A stretch of 20,684 nt of DNA, from the NCBI GenBank assembly GCA_964498015.1, contig CAZCFT010000043.1, positions 1 to 20,684 on the forward strand, written 5' to 3'. This DNA comes from CAWEZN01 sp964498015. Lineage in GTDB: Bacteria; Zixibacteria; MSB-5A5; GN15; PGXB01. The notes under the pieces were generated by a model that saw only the letters and a list, made by a program, of their open reading frames with translations, did not search any database and had not been told where the DNA came from. Positions 16,901 through 20,684 of this stretch are shown piece by piece. A program made the position numbers and the translations under genes. Each line of letters opens with the position of its first letter. Within the stretch, counting starts at the first letter, position 1.

Positions 16901-17186
16901 GCTCGCCGCCATCAAGATATTTCAGCGCCTGACTTAACGTCTGTTTGGCATCAATGCTTTTATCGGAGATTTTGGTTTCGACAACAAAATAGGGAATTAA
17001 ATTTTCACCAAAAATTCTAAGGTCCGTACGCTCGCGTTCATATTTGACCTGACTCTCGTGATAACCCAATCCCTTTATGAAAAGTTGATTTCTTAAGGAA
17101 ACCCGCCATTCTAATTCATTGGCCTCGGGGTTGTCTTCAAGCCATTTATTATAATCACTTTGCCACTTTTTTAATTTCTCGACCAC
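13917..17186 (-). CDS. Type IIG-like restriction endonuclease-adenine methyltransferase
   Basis: Single-chain restriction-modification enzyme of 1089 residues. The N-terminal nuclease domain shows a PD-(D/E)xK pattern: D55 in RTDLRIF, E70-T-K72 in YFVVETK, then QALKYL. A helical linker follows (about 190-390). The N6-adenine methyltransferase has LGEFYTPPEV (403-412, motif X-like), motif I DFACGSGGF (430-438) and motif IV NPPY (555-558). The rest is the presumed target-recognition part. The start is GTG at 17186 with GGTGAG 6 nt upstream, inside the end of secA and only 3 nt past its stop. Base composition is uneven. Lines covering about residues 780-905 hold 16-19 G+C per 60 nt, against 35 per 60 in a methyltransferase line. 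This suggests exchange of the specificity segment. No separate S or M gene is seen, which supports type IIG over type I. Confidence 0.9.
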   Translation of the reverse strand: MVEKLKKWQSDYNKWLEDNPEANELEWRVSLRNQLFIKGLGYHESQVKYERERTDLRIFGENLIPYFVVETKISDKSIDAKQTLSQALKYLDGGEQFVVLASKKRIKIFDPFGIYLAEFDILEPAISENPFFQIIHCDRLRDRENLVVFREGKLKGGFLKVDAKNEENLDKLIAKLRYCSGRLIKYVALAFEKYKDEHAEFKKQLDQLDKAFGSIQKNGVKPYYYERKERQYIQTRQRLEKKYRVAREIFDNSFKIFSHFQPFSKSPSTDPKKREQEIKEIYFTDVAYAALNRILFIRIAEDKKLVNKKISNSGVHAWRNFTTFIKDKYQELLRVAFRDTGELYAHFFEANIFDWYIDSDGDLNSLLEEIFYILNSFDFSKIDSNSLADLYQEYLPAEKRKRLGEFYTPPEVAEYILKSVGYPDDGRLLDFACGSGGFLVPAARMRLRQLEEKGVSPDLQLEALQDIVGLDINPFATHIAEMNMLFVILETYLSAKEVNPKFELKRIPIYTTDSLVSVPPAGITMEIFQREKAEEFSQSLEIIDDPGSFKWVVGNPPYVRNERLPEEYRELYKNAFLDVAKGNPDLYTYFLRKGIDYLDDNGRMGIIVSLGIADSGASEKIRQYLSQYHIEKIVSLESAEVFEASTNPIIIIIKKAPTSKRSKINLVNDITSLKDLAKSRPIDEIEQERWLGLTKESDNSWRVEIRAEDLVILEKLLKGEKIFEASYGMTLRDKAEGRKMISTNKDELENPVPLLDGREVRNWTVSWQGRYLEYKEELISSYLSPDFFDLPVIVVPRISKSLQAALIKDDKNSPFDKFACRDTIMIVRSINDLVMSYENLISLLNNNLSRFFAAMISRAGVVQEYYSTFYPRVINNICISKDIVMKDLAVDFKKLQVSIHDYANKIQHGDALIAKEIDKLFDTKCRPFGLLNGSDLSGYVSPLKTESSEINKSGDLICKENLGVIKGDPDVLQFILSYSQLKEMGELSKNHLEKFLIPENRNILLKALEKMESWFDEKPGLLDKLEEKEEELDEIIFDNTKSLTKKDIIYIKRRIKSHPLDKIIVTTPPGVATKRIPHKRWMSGERYKE

Positions 17187-17189
17187 TGT

Positions 17190-20100
17190 TCACTCACCCG
17201 CCCCGTGGCACTTCTTGTATTTCTTCCCCGAACCGCAGGGGCAGGGGTCGTTACGGCCGACTTTAGGCATATCGCGTTTAAAGGGCTTAACCGTGCCGCG
17301 CTGGGAGGCCTCCGCCATTGGGTTGGCCTCTTCTGTCTGACGCGCCGACCCGAATCCCATGCCGACCGTGTCTTGGTGCGTGGCCACCAGCGAATCTCTC
17401 TGCGCCTGATGACGCCTCTCTTCGCGTGGCTTCTCTGGGATGTTTACCTGAAGTTTGAAAACCATCCCCACTATTTCTTTATCAACCATCTCGATCATTT
17501 CGGCAAAGAGACGATATGCTTCCTTCTTGTACTCTACCAGCGGGTCGCGCTGACCATAGGCGCGCAACCCGATACCGGTTTTAAGCTGGTCCATCTCGTA
17601 CATATGGTTCCGCCAGTGCCGGTCGATAGTCATTAATACCGCATATCGTTCCAGCCTGCGCATGATATCAGCGCCATACAGATTTTCCTTTTGGCCATAG
17701 AAAGTCAATACAGCCTGATGGATATTTTCAAATACCTTTTCCTGCGTCAGCGATGGAATATCTTCCTCTTTGAATTCCAGATTCAAAAGAAATGTGTGAC
17801 TTAACTCCGCTTTGAAACCATTCAAATCCCAATTCTCGGGATATTCTTTTTCGAGGCAATATTTTTGGACAAGAGTGTCAAGCGCCGAATCGATTAGCTC
17901 CAAGACCTCATCTTTAATTGATTCCCTTTCAAGCGCCGCCAGCCTTCTGTTATAAACCACCTCGCGCTGGGAATTCATGACATCGTCATATTCCAAAGTA
18001 TGTTTACGAATGGAGAAATTCTGGATTTCAACCCGCTTTTGTGCCCGCTCGATCGCCTTCGTTACCATTGGATGAGTGATGACCTCGCCTTCTTTGACCC
18101 CCATCCGGTCCATTACTCTGCCCAGTCGGTCGCCGCCAAATAAACGCATCAGATCATCTTCAAGCGACAGATAAAATCGAGATGAGCCCGGGTCGCCCTG
18201 ACGGCCGGATCGCCCCCTCAACTGACGGTCAATGCGCCTTGATTCGTGCCGTTCGGTACCTATAATATGAAGTCCGCAAGGGACTTTTTCGCGGCACTTC
18301 AATTCTTTGAAATAGGGGCAGATTTCTTCGTCCTTCCGGGGATTCAACAAGGCACAGTTTTGGTGTTTGACAACCCCTTCTCCCAACTTGATATCGGTGC
18401 CGCGGCCAGCCATGTTGGTGGCGATCGTAACCGCCTTGGCCCGCCCCGCCCCCGACACAATTTCGGCTTCCATCTGGTGGAATTTGGCGTTAAGAACATT
18501 GTGCGGTACACCCTGACGTTTCAGCATTCGCGAGAGTGTTTCCGAGACTTCCACTGAAATTGTACCGACCAGAACCGGCCTGCCGGTATTATGGCAATCA
18601 ATTATGTCGTCTATGATAGAATTATATTTCTCCCGGCGGGTCAGATAAACCACATCATTAAAATCAACTCTTCTCACCGGTTCATTGGTCGGAATGGAAA
18701 CGACATCAAGTTTATAAATATCCCAGAATTCTTGGGCTTCAGTTTCGGCGGTACCGGTCATACCGGCAAGTTTCTTGTACATGCGGAAATAATTCTGTAA
18801 TGTGATAGTCGCAAGAGTCTGACTTTCGCCCTCTATTCGGACATTTTCTTTCGCCTCGATCGCCTGATGCAGGCCGTCGGAATAACGACGCCCCGGCATC
18901 AACCGTCCGGTGAATTCATCCACTATAAGAATTTTCCCATCCTGAACAACATACTCAACATCCTTTTCAAAAAGATTATAAGCCTTTAGCAGTTGACTGA
19001 TAGAGTGCACCTTCTCCGACCGTTCCCCATGCACTCGATAAAGCTCGTCTGTTCTTCTGGTTTTCTCTTCCGGCGTAAGGGAGGCATTCCCTTCAATTTC
19101 AGATAATCCCTCGGAAATATCCGGAATCGTAAATAACTCCTGTTCGGCCTTGGGAAGCTGGGAGCGGCCGTGATCGGTCAGATTAATTGTATTTTCTCGT
19201 TCATCGATGACATAGTACAGCATCTCGTCAACTTCATACAGTTTCTTGTCCCGAAGGTATCCCGATTCTACATTCGTGATAAGCCCCTGCACCCCGCTTT
19301 CTTTAATCAGCTTCTGGAATTTCTTGTTCTTGGGCGCGCCGCGGCTGACCGAGAGAAGAAGTTTCCCCGCCTCATATTGGTCGTTATCGTTATTGCTGGC
19401 CAGAAGCTTCTCTGCCTGAGCGATTCTTTCATTAAGCAGATTGGTCTGTTTCCGAACCAGAGTGGAAACAATCGGCTGCATTTCGGCAAACCGCTGGTCA
19501 AGCTTGCTTTCGACCTGTCCGGATATAATTAATGGCGTTCTGGCTTCATCAATCAAGACTGAGTCAACTTCATCAACAATAGCATAATTGTACCCCCGCT
19601 GAACCCGGTCATCAATCGTCTGAGCCATATTGTCGCGAAGATAATCAAAGCCGAATTCATTGTTGGTACCGTAGGTAATATCTTTGTTGTATTCTGCCCG
19701 ACGGGCGGCGCTGTCCATGTCGTTTTGAATACACCCGACTGTCAATCCCAGAAATTCAAATATTTTGCCCATCCACTCGCTGTCGCGCTTGGCCAGATAA
19801 TCATTGACCGTAACAATATGCACCCCTTTGCCGGAGAGGGCATTCAGATAAGTGGGGAGTGTGGCGACAAGAGTCTTTCCCTCACCGGTGGCCATTTCGG
19901 AGATTTTCCCCTGATGAAGCGCTATCCCGCCGATAAGCTGGACATCGTAAGGAACCATATTCCATTCGGTCTTGATTCCGACCACGTCCCAGCTTGTCCC
20001 GCAGAGACGCTTGCAGGTTTCTTTGACTACCGCAAATGCCTCCGGCAGGAGATCATCCAGAGTCTCCTCTTCGGTCAGCCGCTTTTTGAATTCTTCGGTC

Positions 20101-20234
20101 TTGGCTTTCAGCTGGTCGTCGCTGAGAGGGGCGAGTTTCTCGAATTCGTCATTTATTTCATCCACCAGAGGGCGGATTTTTTTGACATCCCGGTCATGCT
20201 TGGCGCCGAAGATTTTGGTTAATATATTAGCCAT
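17190..20234 (-). CDS. secA: Preprotein translocase ATPase SecA
   Basis: Motor of the Sec export channel, acting at the inner membrane with SecYEG; 1014 residues, longer than E. coli SecA (901). Seen in order: Walker A ATGEGKT (115-121), the DEAD-type Walker B VDEVDSVLIDEA (220-231), the preprotein-binding domain enlarged by an insertion (about 255-400, as in FCB-group SecA from memory), FTGRLMPGRRYSDGLHQAIEAKE (441-463), NMAGRGTDIKLGEG (607-620), the motif QLRGRSGRQGDPGSSRFY (671-688), helical scaffold, and a C-terminal zinc tail GRNDPCPCGSGKKYKKCHG that in other bacteria binds SecB/ribosomes. An extra four-cysteine insertion (about 621-653; C627, C639, C647, C653) sits between two helicase motifs. 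A good promoter lies at 20301-20273. The perfect anti-SD match GAGGTGATC is 16 nt from the ATG, unusually far. The restriction gene follows 3 nt downstream. Confidence 0.97.
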   Translation of the reverse strand: MANILTKIFGAKHDRDVKKIRPLVDEINDEFEKLAPLSDDQLKAKTEEFKKRLTEEETLDDLLPEAFAVVKETCKRLCGTSWDVVGIKTEWNMVPYDVQLIGGIALHQGKISEMATGEGKTLVATLPTYLNALSGKGVHIVTVNDYLAKRDSEWMGKIFEFLGLTVGCIQNDMDSAARRAEYNKDITYGTNNEFGFDYLRDNMAQTIDDRVQRGYNYAIVDEVDSVLIDEARTPLIISGQVESKLDQRFAEMQPIVSTLVRKQTNLLNERIAQAEKLLASNNDNDQYEAGKLLLSVSRGAPKNKKFQKLIKESGVQGLITNVESGYLRDKKLYEVDEMLYYVIDERENTINLTDHGRSQLPKAEQELFTIPDISEGLSEIEGNASLTPEEKTRRTDELYRVHGERSEKVHSISQLLKAYNLFEKDVEYVVQDGKILIVDEFTGRLMPGRRYSDGLHQAIEAKENVRIEGESQTLATITLQNYFRMYKKLAGMTGTAETEAQEFWDIYKLDVVSIPTNEPVRRVDFNDVVYLTRREKYNSIIDDIIDCHNTGRPVLVGTISVEVSETLSRMLKRQGVPHNVLNAKFHQMEAEIVSGAGRAKAVTIATNMAGRGTDIKLGEGVVKHQNCALLNPRKDEEICPYFKELKCREKVPCGLHIIGTERHESRRIDRQLRGRSGRQGDPGSSRFYLSLEDDLMRLFGGDRLGRVMDRMGVKEGEVITHPMVTKAIERAQKRVEIQNFSIRKHTLEYDDVMNSQREVVYNRRLAALERESIKDEVLELIDSALDTLVQKYCLEKEYPENWDLNGFKAELSHTFLLNLEFKEEDIPSLTQEKVFENIHQAVLTFYGQKENLYGADIMRRLERYAVLMTIDRHWRNHMYEMDQLKTGIGLRAYGQRDPLVEYKKEAYRLFAEMIEMVDKEIVGMVFKLQVNIPEKPREERRHQAQRDSLVATHQDTVGMGFGSARQTEEANPMAEASQRGTVKPFKRDMPKVGRNDPCPCGSGKKYKKCHGAGE

Positions 20235-20250
20235 AATATTATCTTTATCT

Positions 20251-20259
20251 GATCACCTC
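20251..20259 (-). promoter_or_regulatory. Ribosome binding site of secA with long spacing
   Basis: GAGGTGATC on the minus strand (20259-20251) is a nine-base perfect complement to the 16S rRNA 3' end. It ends 16 nt before the secA ATG at 20234, further than the usual 5-9. The frame meets a TGA within this site, so no earlier in-frame start is available apart from non-standard codons. The intervening bases are A+T-rich. Confidence 0.6.
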
Positions 20260-20272
20260 AAAATAGTTTATC

Positions 20273-20301
20273 AATATACGGTATTCAATTTCTTCTTTCA
20301 A
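20273..20301 (-). promoter_or_regulatory. Sigma70-type promoter of secA
   Basis: Reading the minus strand, TTGAAA (20301-20296) and TATATT (20278-20273) are separated by exactly 17 nt. Each is a five-of-six match to the consensus. Transcription would start near 20266, giving a leader of about 30 nt with the ribosome site at 20259-20251. It lies downstream of the terminator at 20388-20408, so secA and the restriction gene would form a unit separate from the dockerin gene. Confidence 0.65.
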
Positions 20302-20385
20302 CCGGTTTATAAGACAATATGGGGGAACAGAATGGAGAAACCTCTATTCCGTCTCTTGAGCGCTAACTGCAGTCTCTCCAATAAG

Positions 20386-20413
20386 AAAGGCAGGGGAATG
20401 CCCTGCCTCTTTT
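20386..20413 (-). terminator. Intrinsic terminator between the dockerin gene and secA
   Basis: AGGCAGGG (20388-20395) and CCCTGCCT (20401-20408) form an 8-bp G+C-rich stem with a 5-nt loop. On the minus strand the stem is followed by TTTCTTATT, 27 nt past the dockerin stop codon. On the plus strand it is followed by CTTTTC, so it may work in both directions. Confidence 0.7.
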
Positions 20414-20434
20414 CATTCAGGATTCAAATGGTGA

Positions 20435-20684
20435 TTATTGTCCATAGTCAAAGCAGATGGGCGGCGGCATTCCGTGCCTATATAGCCAATTTAATATTAA
20501 AGTGACATCCAGAGCGTTACAGGTTCCAGTACAGTTTGCATCGCCCATAAGTGTATCCGGCTTTGGTGGCGGGCCTCCCCTAAACAAGAAATTTATAATA
20601 TATGTCGGATCTATGGCATTTATAACACCGTCATTATTAGCATCCCCTCGGCAGACTGCTAATAATGCCCGAAAGGCATCGACT
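20435..20684 (-). CDS. C-terminal dockerin type I domain of a protein cut by the window edge
   Basis: Only the last 82 codons are in the window; the frame enters at 20683 and stops with TAA at 20437-20435. Two calcium-binding dockerin-type repeats are visible: CRGDANNDGVINAIDPTYII followed by NFLFRGGPPP, and GDANCTGTCNALDVTLILNW followed by LYRHGMPPP. The GDANxDGxxNxxD pattern is the F-hand calcium loop. Such C-terminal dockerin repeats are common on secreted proteins of FCB candidate phyla that have no cellulosome, where they may serve in surface attachment or protein pairing. The paired extra cysteines (C at the first repeat start, C-TGT-C in the second, one near the end) suggest disulfides. 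Nothing can be said of the N-terminal part. Confidence 0.85.
   Translation of the reverse strand, partial: VDAFRALLAVCRGDANNDGVINAIDPTYIINFLFRGGPPPKPDTLMGDANCTGTCNALDVTLILNWLYRHGMPPPICFDYGQ

Overview
The window looks like chromosome from a Gram-negative-type (diderm) bacterium of the Fibrobacteres-Chlorobi-Bacteroidetes (FCB) side of the tree. A candidate lineage such as Zixibacteria is my best guess, by inference only. The reasons are: SecA carries the long extra segment after its DEAD-box domain that I associate with FCB SecA; a dockerin-type tail of the kind abundant in such genomes sits at the right edge; and two exported M16 proteases point to a periplasm. Most of the window is core housekeeping DNA. 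The accessory parts are the restriction-modification gene, the arsC/M16 cluster and the dockerin gene.

Layout, left to right. Positions 1-558 are gene-free and hold a G-rich direct repeat, a near-perfect 24-bp dyad and a possible promoter. The plus strand then carries lon (559-2943), engB (3007-3579) and purA (3607-4881). A hairpin-rich spacer follows, then tRNA-Ala(CGC) (5050-5122) and a long-form SRP RNA with Alu domain (about 5144-5413). Next come dnaX (5541-7238), ybaB (7260-7586), recR (7593-8189) and a polytopic membrane protein with TPRs (8210-10297). The minus strand reads leftwards from the right edge: the 3' end of a dockerin-domain gene (20435 to beyond the window), a two-way terminator, secA (20234-17190), a single-chain type IIG-like restriction-methyltransferase (17186-13917), arsC (13827-13402), an active M16 metalloprotease (13405-11873) and a catalytically dead M16 partner (11876-10473). 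The two gene sets converge at 10298-10472.

How the genes work together. SRP RNA and SecA serve the two main export routes. dnaX-ybaB-recR is the conserved clamp-loader / nucleoid protein / recombination-mediator cluster, here preceded by SRP RNA as in Bacillus. lon-engB also matches a Bacillus neighbour pair. The two M16 proteins have complementary motifs: one has HxxEH without the R/Y pair, the other has R/Y without HxxEH. This predicts a periplasmic heterodimer, and the pair is translationally coupled to a thioredoxin-type arsenate reductase.

I did not find a clearly new multi-gene system. The best leads are the four-cysteine insertion in SecA, the restriction enzyme gene fused into the secA transcription unit with a very A+T-rich specificity region, the arsC-M16-M16 coupling with three iterated decamers upstream, and several unexplained dyads (upstream of lon, between purA and the tRNA, and between the convergent gene sets).
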